This document shows positions 1-8,319 of a stretch of 64,000 nucleotides of DNA, one piece after another (position 1 is the first letter of the stretch; each line of letters begins with the position of its first letter). The position numbers were made by a program, and so were the translations under genes. Below the pieces are notes generated by a model, which was not told the DNA's origin, ran no database searches, and was given only the letters and a program-made list of their open reading frames with translations. The stretch is from Bacillota bacterium (GTDB taxonomy: Bacteria; Bacillota; Clostridia; Lachnospirales; Lachnospiraceae): the NCBI GenBank assembly GCA_023442465.1, contig JAEZZQ010000016.1:248001-312000 (forward strand). Reading direction: 5' to 3'.

Positions 1-394
1 CGTCCACCAAAAGCACTACGTCAGAGCCAAACTCGCGCTCTATTTCCTCTTCCGTCATAATGGTATCTTCTACCACATCGTGCAGCAGTCCGGCAGCAAT
101 AGTCTCTTTATCCAGCTCCAGATCCGCCAATATAATCGCTACACATAAAGGATGAATAATATATGGCTCGCCCGACTTTCTAACCTGATCCTTATGAGCG
201 TCATAGGCTATCTTATAAGCTTTTTCAATCAACGATATATCATCTGAAGGGTGATATTTGCGCACACGGAAAATAAGGTCCTGGAACAACTGTTCAGGAC
301 TTTGGAATTCCTGAATGGCTTCAATCCTTCCGTCATCGAAGACCATCTCGCTCATATCGGTTGTCATCTGTTTCTTTTCTTCTGTCATATTCAT
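1..394 (-). CDS. RelA/SpoT-family (p)ppGpp synthetase/hydrolase, 5' part only
   Basis: The N-terminal ~131 codons of a bifunctional stringent-response enzyme that makes and degrades (p)ppGpp; the rest lies beyond the window edge. The translation shows the HD hydrolase domain: an R-K-S-G-E-P-Y-I-I-H-P block followed by the metal-binding LLHDVVEDT motif, both hallmarks of Rel/SpoT. The intact HD motif argues for hydrolase activity; the synthetase domain cannot be seen. Two in-frame ATGs (394 and 388) could start it and neither has a strong Shine-Dalgarno, so the start is uncertain by two codons. apt lies immediately upstream in the same direction, an arrangement I know from other Firmicutes. 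Confidence 0.9.
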   Translation of the reverse strand, partial: MNMTEEKKQMTTDMSEMVFDDGRIEAIQEFQSPEQLFQDLIFRVRKYHPSDDISLIEKAYKIAYDAHKDQVRKSGEPYIIHPLCVAIILADLELDKETIAAGLLHDVVEDTIMTEEEIEREFGSDVVLLVD

Positions 395-454
395 CACCGG
401 CCATATTCTTATTGAAATATATCCAATTTCACCCAATACCTTTAAAAACAGCCC

Positions 455-979
455 CTATTTACCCTCGTAACAAATCGCGGATTCCAATCTGTAATCCTTT
501 AATCTTTCCCGGCCCTTTAATCCTGCCAGCTCGATCATAACGACGATTCCCACTACTTCTCCTCCTAATGACTCGATGAGACGTATCATAGCCTCCGTCG
601 TTCCGCCTGTAGCAATCAAATCATCCACAATCAGAATCTTCTGTCCCGGTTTAATAGAATCCTTGTGCATCTCTATTGTCGCAGTTCCATATTCTAATTC
701 GTACTCAATGGACACCGTTTCACAAGGAAGCTTTCCCTTTTTCCGAATCAGCACAAAAGGCTTTTTCAAATTATATGCGATGGGCGTTCCGAAAATAAAT
801 CCTCTCGATTCCGGTCCCACTACCACGTCGAATTCCAAATCCTTTACCATATCCTGCATGGTATCTACCGCAAGCTGCAGTCCGTCCGCATCCTGCAGAA
901 CACTCGTCACATCTCTGAAAATAATGCCTTCCTCCGGAAAATCCGGGATACTCCGTACATATTCTTCCAATTGTTTCAT
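455..979 (-). CDS. apt: adenine phosphoribosyltransferase
   Basis: Purine salvage enzyme that converts adenine and PRPP to AMP in the cytoplasm. At 174 aa it is the normal length for bacterial Apt. The type I PRTase PRPP-binding motif ILIVDDLIATGGT is present around residues 116-128, and the N-terminal segment with IPDFPEEGIIFRDVT is typical of Apt rather than Hpt. The ATG has a good Shine-Dalgarno (GGAG, 9 nt upstream). It sits 60 bp upstream of the relA/spoT gene in the same orientation and could be cotranscribed with it. Confidence 0.96.
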   Translation of the reverse strand: MKQLEEYVRSIPDFPEEGIIFRDVTSVLQDADGLQLAVDTMQDMVKDLEFDVVVGPESRGFIFGTPIAYNLKKPFVLIRKKGKLPCETVSIEYELEYGTATIEMHKDSIKPGQKILIVDDLIATGGTTEAMIRLIESLGGEVVGIVVMIELAGLKGRERLKDYRLESAICYEGK

Positions 980-1029
980 CGTTTACGTCTCCATTTCCGC
1001 TTTCGTCATTTAAAATTTATATATCCGTT

Positions 1030-1401
1030 TTATTTTGCCGGAACAATCTCAATCCAGTAATTGTCCGGGTCGTTGATGAAATAAATTCCCATCGCCTTAT
1101 TTTCGAAGCAGATACAGCCCATTTCCTCATGTTTTTTATGAGCGGCATCCATATCATCCGTTACGAAGGCGAGATGAAATTCATTATCTCCCAAATTATA
1201 ATTATCCTTTTCCCAATCGCGAAGCCATGTCAGTTCCAATTGGTGTCCCGTAGTCCCATCACCCATAAAAACAAGCTCAAAGCTGCCGTCCGGCGCCTTC
1301 TTCCTTCTTATCTCCTCAAGCCCTAACGCTTCTTTATAAAAATTTACGGATTTTTCCAAATCGATTACGTTAAAATTATTATGCGCAAATGTAAATTTCA
1401 T
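1030..1401 (-). CDS. VOC-family (glyoxalase/dioxygenase-like) protein
   Basis: A 123-aa single vicinal-oxygen-chelate domain. The N-terminal FAHNNFNVIDLEKSVNFYKEALGL and C-terminal GIYFINDPDNYWIEIVP resemble lactoylglutathione lyase (GloA-like) proteins, with His near the start and Glu near the end as candidate metal ligands. Such proteins include glyoxalase I, but many small VOC proteins have other or unknown substrates, so only the fold is assigned. An AGGAG lies 7 nt before the ATG. A short hairpin (GCGTGC-TTTA-GCACGC, 1417-1432) lies just upstream of the Shine-Dalgarno. Confidence 0.85.
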   Translation of the reverse strand: MKFTFAHNNFNVIDLEKSVNFYKEALGLEEIRRKKAPDGSFELVFMGDGTTGHQLELTWLRDWEKDNYNLGDNEFHLAFVTDDMDAAHKKHEEMGCICFENKAMGIYFINDPDNYWIEIVPAK

Positions 1402-1720
1402 ATTTGGCTCCTATCCGCGTGCTTTAGCACGCATACAACTCAGGGGAGTAAAAATTTATTTTTCACTCTTCGCCCATTCCTTTCAGCGTCCCGTTTTTCT
1501 GTCGAATCTCATTATATTATTAATTTTTTATTAAGTCAATCAATATGCTCTGCTTCGAAGTCCGCATCTATTCTATATGTTTACATTATTATTCCCATTT
1601 CGGCTTCCTGCCATTTCGAAATATGTACCGATTATATCAAAAAAATCGACGTATGACTATCGAATACTACCGGAACGGCTCAATAGTAAACATTTTACGT
1701 CAATTTTTGTTTCATAGACT

Positions 1721-1751
1721 GAGGCTGCAACCCTTTTGGTATTGCAGCCTC
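1721..1751 (-). terminator. stem-loop downstream of groEL
   Basis: A perfect 10-bp stem (GAGGCTGCAA / TTGCAGCCTC) with an 11-nt loop, about 80 bp past the groEL stop. Neither strand has a clear T-tract after it, so it may be a 3' stabilising hairpin rather than a true terminator. It is the only notable feature of the 429-bp gap 1402-1830 apart from the short hairpin at 1417-1432. Confidence 0.4.
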
Positions 1752-1830
1752 ATACTTAAAATCAGCAAATGCTGCGTCGAGCACTTTTCCTGATCTTACT
1801 ATATATCGATGTCGGTTTCTCGAGACTAAA

Positions 1831-3450
1831 TTACATCATTCCGCCCATTCCACCTGCCGGCATAGCGGGAGCCTCTTCTTTGATGTTCGCTACAACGGAT
1901 TCCGTAGTAAGGAGGGTGGATGCCACGCTGGTAGCGTTCTGAAGGGCACTTCTCGTTACCTTTGCCGGATCGAGGATGCCTTCGGCAACCATATCCACAT
2001 ATTTTTCTTTCAAAGCATCAAAGCCTATACCTACTTTAGCCTCTCTCACGTTATTGATAATTACAGAGCCTTCAAGGCCTGCATTTGCAGCGATATGGAA
2101 TAAAGGAGCATCCAAAGCCTTCAATACGATCTTAGCGCCCGTCTTCTCGTCGCCGTCCAAAGTCTCTGCAAGCTTTTCAACTTCCTTGGAAGCATGAATG
2201 TATGCGGAACCGCCGCCTGCAATGATTCCTTCTTCTGCAGCCGCTCTCGTCGCATTAAGAGCATCCTCCATGCGAAGCTTCGCCTCCTTCATTTCTGTTT
2301 CCGTAGCCGCTCCTACACGGATAACCGCTACGCCGCCCGCCAATTTTGCCAGACGTTCCTGTAACTTTTCTTTGTCAAAGTCCGAAGTCGTTTCTTCAAT
2401 CTGCTTTTTAATCTGAGCAATTCTTGCCTGAATCGCTTCTTTATCGCCTTCTCCGTCAACAATTACCGTATTTTCCTTCTGTACCTTAACAGATTTCGCA
2501 CGACCTAACTGAGCCATCGTCGTTTCTTTTAAATCTAAGCCCAGCTCCTCGCTGATCACCTGGCCGCCTGTAAGGATTGCAATATCCTCAAGCATCGCTT
2601 TTCTTCTATCACCATAGCCCGGTGCCTTTACCGCAACTACATTGAAGGTACCGCGCAGTTTGTTTACGATTAAAGTCGTAAGCGCTTCGCCTTCCACATC
2701 CTCTGCAACAATAAGTAACTTCGCGCCGGACTGTACTACCTGCTCTAACAAGGGCAGAATTTCCTGAATGCTGGAAAGCTTTTTATCCGTAATGAGAATG
2801 TAAGGATCATCAAGATTAGCTTCCATTTTATCCATATCCGTCGCCATGTATGCGGAAATATATCCTCTGTCGAACTGCATACCCTCTACGAGATCAAGCT
2901 CTGTCAGCATCGTCTTGGATTCTTCTATAGTGATAACTCCGTCGCCGGATACCTTCTCCATAGCGTCCGCTACCATCTGGCCCACTTCCTCATCGCCTGA
3001 GGAAACTGCCGCTACTCTGGCAAACTGCTCTTTTCCGTTTACCTTTGAGCTCATTTTTGCAATAGCTTCTACTGCGCATTCCGTAGCCTTCTTCATACCT
3101 TTTCTCAGGATAATCGGGTTTGCTCCTGCTGCAAGGTTCTTAATTCCTTCATTTACCATAGCTTGAGCCAATACTGTCGCCGTGGTAGTGCCATCGCCTG
3201 CTACATCGTTCGTCTTCGTCGCAACTTCTTTTACAAGCTGTGCTCCCATATTTTCGAAAGCATCTTCCAGCTCGATTTCCTTCGCAATCGTAACACCGTC
3301 ATTTGTGATAAGGGGCGCTCCAAAAGATTTATCGAGGACTACGTTCCTTCCTTTCGGTCCTAAAGTTACTCTTACTGTATTTGCCAGCTTATTAACGCCG
3401 ACTTCTAAAGCTGCGCGGGCTTCTGCTCCATTTTTCAATTCTTTTGCCAT
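1831..3450 (-). CDS. groL: chaperonin GroEL (Hsp60)
   Basis: 539-aa ATP-dependent chaperonin that folds client proteins inside a double-ring cage with GroES. The translation matches GroEL along its length: N-terminal MAKELKNGAEARAALE, the nucleotide-binding VTLGPKGRNVVLDKSFGAP and NDVAGDGTTTATVLA blocks, and a C-terminal tail ending GGMGGMM. It lies 35 bp downstream of groES in one operon controlled by the CIRCE element upstream of groES. The AGGAGG Shine-Dalgarno sits just before the ATG. Nothing unusual is seen. Confidence 0.99.
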   Translation of the reverse strand: MAKELKNGAEARAALEVGVNKLANTVRVTLGPKGRNVVLDKSFGAPLITNDGVTIAKEIELEDAFENMGAQLVKEVATKTNDVAGDGTTTATVLAQAMVNEGIKNLAAGANPIILRKGMKKATECAVEAIAKMSSKVNGKEQFARVAAVSSGDEEVGQMVADAMEKVSGDGVITIEESKTMLTELDLVEGMQFDRGYISAYMATDMDKMEANLDDPYILITDKKLSSIQEILPLLEQVVQSGAKLLIVAEDVEGEALTTLIVNKLRGTFNVVAVKAPGYGDRRKAMLEDIAILTGGQVISEELGLDLKETTMAQLGRAKSVKVQKENTVIVDGEGDKEAIQARIAQIKKQIEETTSDFDKEKLQERLAKLAGGVAVIRVGAATETEMKEAKLRMEDALNATRAAAEEGIIAGGGSAYIHASKEVEKLAETLDGDEKTGAKIVLKALDAPLFHIAANAGLEGSVIINNVREAKVGIGFDALKEKYVDMVAEGILDPAKVTRSALQNATSVASTLLTTESVVANIKEEAPAMPAGGMGGMM

Positions 3451-3485
3451 GATTTAAAAACCTCCTGAATATTTGTCCTTATATT

Positions 3486-3770
3486 TTACTGGATAACTGC
3501 TAAAATATCACTCTGCTTTACAATGATAAATTCTTCCTCTTCGATCTTCACATCCGTTCCCGCATATTTGGAATAAATAACATTATCGCCTGCCTTTACT
3601 TCCATCTTCACTTCCTTGCCATCGATCATTCCGCCGGGACCCACTGCAACTACTTCCGCCTGCTGCGGCTTCTCCTTATTCTGTCCGGGAAGAACAATAC
3701 CCGATTTGGTTGTTTCTTCTGCAATCAATTGTTTCAAAATTACTCTGTCACCCAATGGTACTAATTTCAT
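3486..3770 (-). CDS. groS: co-chaperonin GroES (Hsp10)
   Basis: 94-aa GroES, the heptameric lid of the GroEL cage. The N-terminal MKLVPLGDRVILKQL and the mobile-loop region with TKSGIVLPGQNKEKPQ are typical, as is the C-terminal EEFIIVKQSDILAVI. A strong Shine-Dalgarno (AAGGAGG) precedes the ATG. It is the first gene of the groES-groEL operon, with CIRCE about 50 bp upstream. Confidence 0.99.
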   Translation of the reverse strand: MKLVPLGDRVILKQLIAEETTKSGIVLPGQNKEKPQQAEVVAVGPGGMIDGKEVKMEVKAGDNVIYSKYAGTDVKIEEEEFIIVKQSDILAVIQ

Positions 3771-3816
3771 TTTAAAGCCTCCTTATATCAAATTTCATTC
3801 TGTATTTTATGAATTA

Positions 3817-3843
3817 CTAGCACTCCCAACTATCGAGTGCTAA
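3817..3843 (-). promoter_or_regulatory. CIRCE operator (HrcA site)
   Basis: TTAGCACTC-N9-GAGTGCTAG on the minus strand, matching the consensus TTAGCACTC-N9-GAGTGCTAA at all but the last base. It lies between the predicted promoter and the groES start, the usual place for repression by HrcA. hrcA itself is not in the window. Confidence 0.95.
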
Positions 3844-3855
3844 TCACTAATCCAT

Positions 3856-3884
3856 ATATTAGATTTATATGCACATATTTGCAA
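3856..3884 (-). promoter_or_regulatory. vegetative promoter of groES-groEL
   Basis: Minus-strand -35 TTGCAA (3884-3879), 17-bp spacer, -10 TAATAT (3861-3856). Transcription would start just before or within CIRCE, as expected for HrcA control. Confidence 0.75.
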
Positions 3885-4180
3885 CTGTAATCACAGAACT
3901 CAAACGCGCTATAATTTCATTTTTCTCACTTTATCTCTTATTATCTCTCGTTTTCTCACTTTTTACATATATTAACTATTTTATAATTATTTTATAATTT
4001 CATTTTCCCATGTCCGCTTTTGCGGGCCCTGAATCAATCGTTAAAAGCGCTTTTCTTTCACACTTCCCCTTTCCAAAGCAGTCTCCAACCAAATTATGCC
4101 ATCATAAAGTCATATTTATACCCTAAGTCATAGTCTTCCCATTTTGATTCTTATATTTCACTTCCACTGCCCTTCTACTG
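3885..4180. other. AT-rich intergenic stretch, nothing recognised
   Basis: Between the groES promoter and the R2-like hairpin at 4195. No ORF with a ribosome binding site, no clear promoter and no repeat was seen. The AT-rich runs near 3960-4010 look like ordinary spacer. Confidence 0.5.
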
Positions 4181-4181
4181 C

Positions 4182-4220
4182 GCATCTATCTTTCTTTCAT
4201 AGGCGCACTTTTCTATGAAA
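4182..4220 (+). repeat. R2 hairpin module, copy 1
   Basis: GCATCTATCTTTCTTTCATAG followed by an 8-bp stem (TTTCATAG 4195-4202 / CTATGAAA 4213-4220). The same leader and hairpin, with changed but still paired stem bases, recurs at 47103-47128, 60171-60196, 25867-25898 and 62901-62920. Here it lies just beyond the terminator of the degenerate GGDEF gene. Confidence 0.7.
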
Positions 4221-4250
4221 AAACAAAGCGGGGACATTTCCATCCCCGCT
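4217..4250 (-). terminator. intrinsic terminator of the 4.3-6.8 kb operon
   Basis: 8-bp GC-rich stem AGCGGGGA/TCCCCGCT (4227-4234 with 4243-4250) followed on the minus strand by TTTGTTTTTT. It lies 18 bp past the stop of the GGDEF-like gene. Confidence 0.9.
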
Positions 4251-4267
4251 GCTGTCCGCGCAACTGT

Positions 4268-5197
4268 CTATAATCCTCTCTCCAATCTCTCCCGATATCC
4301 CGCCGAGCTCTTAATCTCCATCTTGTTCTGAAGCATTTCATATTCCGCGTCGGAAATCATATCCTGAATATGTTCCTCCACATTCGTCTTATTAACGACT
4401 CCCACCGCAACGGACGGTGCAAGCACAGTATCGCCCTCATAAGCCAAACATGCCTTCTGCACCCGCCGGCAATAATCTTCCGCCTCGTTTTCCTCTGCCA
4501 TAGGAATCAGCACGAGAAAGACATCACCCTCGATCCTTCCGATAATGTACTCTGCTCTCGCTTCGTTCATGATGATAGAAGCCACAAGCTGTATAAGGCT
4601 GTCGCTCTTTTCCACTCCGAATTTATCGTATACGAACTTCCAGTCATTGATATTTATAAGTGCAATGGCAACCGGCACGACCTCCGAACGATCCAGTACG
4701 TTCATCCTGCTCTCCATATATGCCTTGCTGCACACTCCCGTCAGAACGTCCTCCTTCATGCTGCATCCGCCCTGATAGCGTTCTTTCTCAGGCTTCTTAT
4801 CCAGCCCCTCTATGTAGGAACGAGCTTCTCTGCCCATATATGTTTCAGTTCCCAGTCCGGTTAAAAGGGAAAACGCTGTATCCAACAGTTTCTCTACGTT
4901 CGTCTGTCTCTCCCTGGCGACTTTATCATACCTGACATACCAATATCCCACCGTATATCCGCAGATTTGCAGTTCTATACCGGGATCATTTACAACATCG
5001 GGAGTAAATCTCGAAAAGTCACCTATCTCCAGCGCATTCTCACCATGCCGGTCTGTCAGCAGCACCTCTACTCCATATTCTTTAGCAATTGTACCGAAGT
5101 ATTCCGTAAGCAGCTCCATAGTAAATAAACTTTCAACCGTATACTTCTTAATGTTCTCTTTTATTGTCTTTTCAAAAGAAACTGTATCATAATCCAT
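4268..5197 (-). CDS. degenerate GGDEF-domain protein
   Basis: 309 aa. The C-terminal half (about residues 148-300) has the GGDEF fold, with the DVLTGVCSKAYMESRM opening that corresponds to the usual D-x-LTGLxNR. The signature itself is EGDVF (residues 223-227): the first Gly is Glu and the catalytic Glu is Val. It should therefore not make c-di-GMP and may bind a nucleotide or act as a partner protein. The N-terminal ~130 residues match no family I know and show no membrane segment. GGGAGG lies 11 nt upstream of the ATG. It is the last gene of a three-gene operon read from a sigma-28-like promoter at 6864. Confidence 0.8.
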   Translation of the reverse strand: MDYDTVSFEKTIKENIKKYTVESLFTMELLTEYFGTIAKEYGVEVLLTDRHGENALEIGDFSRFTPDVVNDPGIELQICGYTVGYWYVRYDKVARERQTNVEKLLDTAFSLLTGLGTETYMGREARSYIEGLDKKPEKERYQGGCSMKEDVLTGVCSKAYMESRMNVLDRSEVVPVAIALININDWKFVYDKFGVEKSDSLIQLVASIIMNEARAEYIIGRIEGDVFLVLIPMAEENEAEDYCRRVQKACLAYEGDTVLAPSVAVGVVNKTNVEEHIQDMISDAEYEMLQNKMEIKSSAGYRERLERGL

Positions 5198-5231
5198 GGT
5201 ATATGCGCCTCCCTTTGCCTAAGGTCTCGTT

Positions 5232-5810
5232 CTACCTGGCTGCAGAAAAAGATATATCCGCAGCGTCCGTTTTATAAGTTTCCTGATATCCGTCCACGCT
5301 GAAAACATAGAGGACCTCTCCTTGTACCGCTTTACTGCCGCCTTCTCCTTCTGTCTTTTCCGGAAGCCTTTTGTATTCATCACTTTTCTTGAATTCCTTA
5401 TAAGCATCCGTGAGCGCGGCAATTATCATCTCTTTATCCGGGTCTTTATTGCTTAAGCTGCTTACTGCCGTCTGATAAACCGTCTCCGCCTCCTGCTTGG
5501 AGCGGCAAGACTGAAGCCTGTTCTCCAACGCTTTTCGCATAAGATGTGCCCGCAGCGCCTTGGCATACAAAATCGGATTATTCTTCGCCAAATAGTTCAG
5601 CTCCGCAGAGGTCAGTTCCTTCCCCGCCTGAAGCTTCGCATATATTCTTGCCTCATATTTCGCTTTCTCCTCTTCGCTTTCTCCCGCTTCCGCGCAATAA
5701 ACATAATTTAGGACCTGCTGCCCGAAAGCTGCCCTTGCATCCTGTATATCTGCCGAAATCGTCTGTTCGCTCATCCTTTTGGCGTTATCTAAATTTATGC
5801 TCATTAACAT
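5232..5810 (-). CDS. unrecognised 192-aa soluble protein
   Basis: I do not recognise this protein. It is mostly predicted helical and rich in Glu, Lys and Ala. It has no signal peptide or membrane segment; a short Ser/Gly-rich linker near residue 155 precedes a C-terminal tail that ends FSAAR. Codon use and a good Shine-Dalgarno (AGAGGTGG) support a real gene. It sits 27 bp downstream of the coiled-coil gene and 34 bp upstream of the degenerate GGDEF gene, so the three are very probably cotranscribed. The candidate sigma-28 promoter suggests a role in the motility regulon; that is inference only. Confidence 0.75.
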   Translation of the reverse strand: MLMSINLDNAKRMSEQTISADIQDARAAFGQQVLNYVYCAEAGESEEEKAKYEARIYAKLQAGKELTSAELNYLAKNNPILYAKALRAHLMRKALENRLQSCRSKQEAETVYQTAVSSLSNKDPDKEMIIAALTDAYKEFKKSDEYKRLPEKTEGEGGSKAVQGEVLYVFSVDGYQETYKTDAADISFSAAR

Positions 5811-5837
5811 CGGTATACCACCTCTCTTTTCACACTT

Positions 5838-6782
5838 CTATAGCTGTCCGTTTACAACAAGTCCTTTTAAGTCCTCCTCCAAAAGCTCCATATCTTTCAT
5901 AATCTTATCCAGCTTCCTCTGTAATTCATCCCGCTTCTCCACGTTGGTATTCATCGTCTCTATAAGCTCTTCCTGCTCCTGTTTCTCTTGCTTTATTTCT
6001 TCCAGCTTTTCTTTTTGTTCTTCCTTCTTCTTCGCTGCTTCCCTGGCTGCCTCTGCCAACTCATCCATCTCTTTGTCGATATGCTCTTTGGCCTGCCCCC
6101 TGATCATACCGATAATCGCATCGGAAGCCGCCTTAATGATACTATCTGCCCCATTCATCGCATCAACCATGCCTTTTTGCTCCAGCACAGACAGTTTGGC
6201 ATCCGTAAGCGCGCTGACACAGCCCGCGATTGCCTGATTCATAATATCTATCAGAGAATCGCAGCTTTCTGCCACATCATCTAATGCCAGCGATTTTCTT
6301 TGATATTCCGTCAACGCGCCCATATTGGCAACCTGCTCAAGCTCCTCTTCGCTCAAATTTCCCAAATCGTTATTTCTATGCGCAGTGCGCGCCTTACGAA
6401 GCAGCTCCAGGTCCTGCTGTTCCTGACTTTCGTCCTCGATACCGTAAGTCTCCTTTAGCTTGTCCTGCTGCTTCAACGCGTTGTTTTTGTGCTGGTTAAG
6501 TTCATTTCTCTGCTCATTCATCTCTGCGATCTTACCGCGGATCTCATTTAAGCTTTCGCTCACTTTCTCGTCGCTTTCGAACTGATCCATGATAATCTTC
6601 GTCGCCTGCTTTCTCGCTTGAGCCCGCTTGCTTTCCACCCGGTCAGACATCATGCCTTCTATATCTCCGGCAAAAATAACGCTTTTATTCCCCTGCTCCT
6701 TTTTCGTCTCATCCTTGCTATTCCTGCCATTTTCCACACCGATGCCAAAACATGTGGTTCCTTCTAATCCCGTCGCTCTCAT
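5838..6782 (-). CDS. unrecognised coiled-coil protein, 314 aa
   Basis: A soluble protein dominated by long charged helices. Two stretches of heptad-like Glu/Lys/Gln-rich sequence (about residues 55-130 and 225-305) flank a more hydrophobic middle (about 160-225) with Ala/Gly/Ile repeats that could pack as a helical bundle. There is no signal peptide, no membrane helix and no motif I can name. The start has GGGGG 5 nt upstream. It is the first gene of the operon and lies 56 bp from the sigma-28-like -10 element. A structural or scaffold role is possible but not shown. Confidence 0.75.
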   Translation of the reverse strand: MRATGLEGTTCFGIGVENGRNSKDETKKEQGNKSVIFAGDIEGMMSDRVESKRAQARKQATKIIMDQFESDEKVSESLNEIRGKIAEMNEQRNELNQHKNNALKQQDKLKETYGIEDESQEQQDLELLRKARTAHRNNDLGNLSEEELEQVANMGALTEYQRKSLALDDVAESCDSLIDIMNQAIAGCVSALTDAKLSVLEQKGMVDAMNGADSIIKAASDAIIGMIRGQAKEHIDKEMDELAEAAREAAKKKEEQKEKLEEIKQEKQEQEELIETMNTNVEKRDELQRKLDKIMKDMELLEEDLKGLVVNGQL

Positions 6783-6837
6783 TTCATCCCCCTATACGCG
6801 CTGTACACTCCACTCCCATTTGTTTCTATATGTATGT

Positions 6838-6864
6838 ATATCGGTTCATATCGATAAATTATTA
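6838..6864 (-). promoter_or_regulatory. sigma-28 (SigD/FliA)-type promoter candidate
   Basis: Minus strand TAAT (6864-6861), 15 bp, ACCGATAT (6845-6838). The known SigD/FliA consensus is TAAA-N15-GCCGATAT, so it matches 3/4 and 7/8 with exact spacing. It lies 56 bp before the ATG of the coiled-coil gene. A better match, with a perfect GCCGATAT, lies at 57296-57323. Confidence 0.6.
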
Positions 6865-6897
6865 ACATTCCTTTGAAAACTCTCCCGGCCAAAGGCC

Positions 6898-8085
6898 TCA
6901 GACTTCTTCCACCGATACACACATGCTGACTACTCCGATTACTGCTACAACAGCTCCGACAAAAAGCGTCATTCCCGCACCATAATCATCCAGCATCTTT
7001 CCTCCAACCACGCTGGCAAACACCCCGCCGAGTGTAATTGCTGTCGTCACGAGAGATTGTCCCTTCACCATGTCCGCCCTGTCGAGCAGCTTGCTCACGT
7101 AGTAAACGGAGGCCGGAATGAACAGCGCATAGCCACCCGCCTGAAATAACTGAGCCACATAAATCATGCCGACTGACCCCGCAAGAAAATACAGGATACT
7201 TTTCACAGCGAAAAAGATGCCGGAAATCCGAAGCAGGGTCTTGCAGCTTACCTTCTGTACCAGTTTTATGAAAAATATCATGGCCGGAAGCTCCATCACC
7301 GCGGAGATAGAGCTCGCCACCCCCATATTTGCGCTGTCACCGCCTACATTCTCAATAATCTGAAATAAGAAATTACAGCTAAGTACATGATAATAAAAAA
7401 TAAATGTAACTCCAATCAGGAAAACAAAGAATTTCTTATGGGATACCAAAAAGGTTGCCAATCCCTGGGCTTTCTTTTCCTGCGTATCTTTTTTCTTATT
7501 TAATTTGCCCGCTTTCCATTCCCCTTTGCGTCCTGCCAGAATACCCACGCTGGCAAACAGACCCAGCATAAGAATAGCTGCCGAAAAAGGAATCAATGCG
7601 GTAGGATTATATTTTAGCAAAACTCCCATAACAGTGGATACCGTCGCATAGCAAAAAGAGCCGCAAGCCCTGCACACTCCGAAATTTATAAAGATTCCTC
7701 TTTCCTCCAGCTGCACGGACATAGTATTTACAAAGGGCTGGATTACCATGATGCCTACGAGCGAAAGCGTAATAAAGGCAGACACCAGAAAGGATGCCCC
7801 GCCAATAACAGTGAGCCCTCCCGACGTCAATAAGATAATCGCCACCCCTACCCATATGATCCCCTTCAAGGTTATTCTTTCATATTTATCCGCAAGACTC
7901 GCGATTATCGGCTGCAAAAACACAGCTGCCACGTTAGATAAGGCAATAATAATTCCTATTTCTGAATTGGTGTACCCTCTATCCAATAGAAAAATCACAG
8001 TAAATCCTAATAAAGCGCAAAAAGCTGCCCAATAGAATCCTTGGACAGCCGCATATTTAATCGTATATTTTTTGTTGTCGGACAT
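6898..8085 (-). CDS. MFS transporter
   Basis: About 395 aa with 12 predicted membrane helices. The N-terminal half (YAAVQGFYWAAFCALLGF, then GYTNSEIGIIIALSNVAAVFLQPIIASLADKY) resembles the MFS branch that includes LacY-like and nucleoside/oligosaccharide proton symporters. A longer reading frame starts at 8109, but the ATG at 8085 (MSDNKK) has GGAGGGG 8 nt upstream and is preferred. It follows the GH13 gene with 215 bp between, most of it R1 repeat. Substrate is unknown; context suggests a sugar or glucoside. Confidence 0.85.
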   Translation of the reverse strand: MSDNKKYTIKYAAVQGFYWAAFCALLGFTVIFLLDRGYTNSEIGIIIALSNVAAVFLQPIIASLADKYERITLKGIIWVGVAIILLTSGGLTVIGGASFLVSAFITLSLVGIMVIQPFVNTMSVQLEERGIFINFGVCRACGSFCYATVSTVMGVLLKYNPTALIPFSAAILMLGLFASVGILAGRKGEWKAGKLNKKKDTQEKKAQGLATFLVSHKKFFVFLIGVTFIFYYHVLSCNFLFQIIENVGGDSANMGVASSISAVMELPAMIFFIKLVQKVSCKTLLRISGIFFAVKSILYFLAGSVGMIYVAQLFQAGGYALFIPASVYYVSKLLDRADMVKGQSLVTTAITLGGVFASVVGGKMLDDYGAGMTLFVGAVVAVIGVVSMCVSVEEV

Positions 8086-8186
8086 TGTCGTTCCCCTCCA
8101 GCTTCTCATCTGTTCATAGCTATATCATAACAGTTACTGCCATAAGAACGCAAGCCAATTTATTTGTATAAATAATATACAAGTAC

Positions 8187-8319
8187 GTTACTGTTCACTC
8201 CGTTCACAGTAACGCATGATTTCTGCATTTTAATTCGCTTCGCGAAGCAGAAATCATTTCTCGAATCACGTTCTTACGCAGCTTAACAGCAAGTGTTAAG
8301 CTACTGTGTGAACAGTAAC
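8187..8319. mobile_element. R1 element, copy A (MITE-like, 133 bp)
   Basis: Begins GTTACTGTTCAC and ends GTGAACAGTAAC, a perfect 12-bp terminal inverted repeat. Inside are hairpins: TGATTTCTGC/GCAGAAATCA and AGCTTAACA/TGTTAAGCT, plus a self-complementary left end (GTTACTGT/ACAGTAAC). It is near-identical to copy B (54002-54133), with about eight differences. The flanking 8-mers ACAAGTAC and ACGAGTGC match at 6 of 8, like a decayed target duplication. It overlaps the end of the GH13 gene, whose last codons and stop lie in the right terminal repeat. Confidence 0.85.

Noticed and set aside
1417..1432. GCGTGC-TTTA-GCACGC hairpin as another R1 or R2 copy
   Set aside because: Resembles the small hairpin in R2 in shape only; none of the flanking conserved bases are present.
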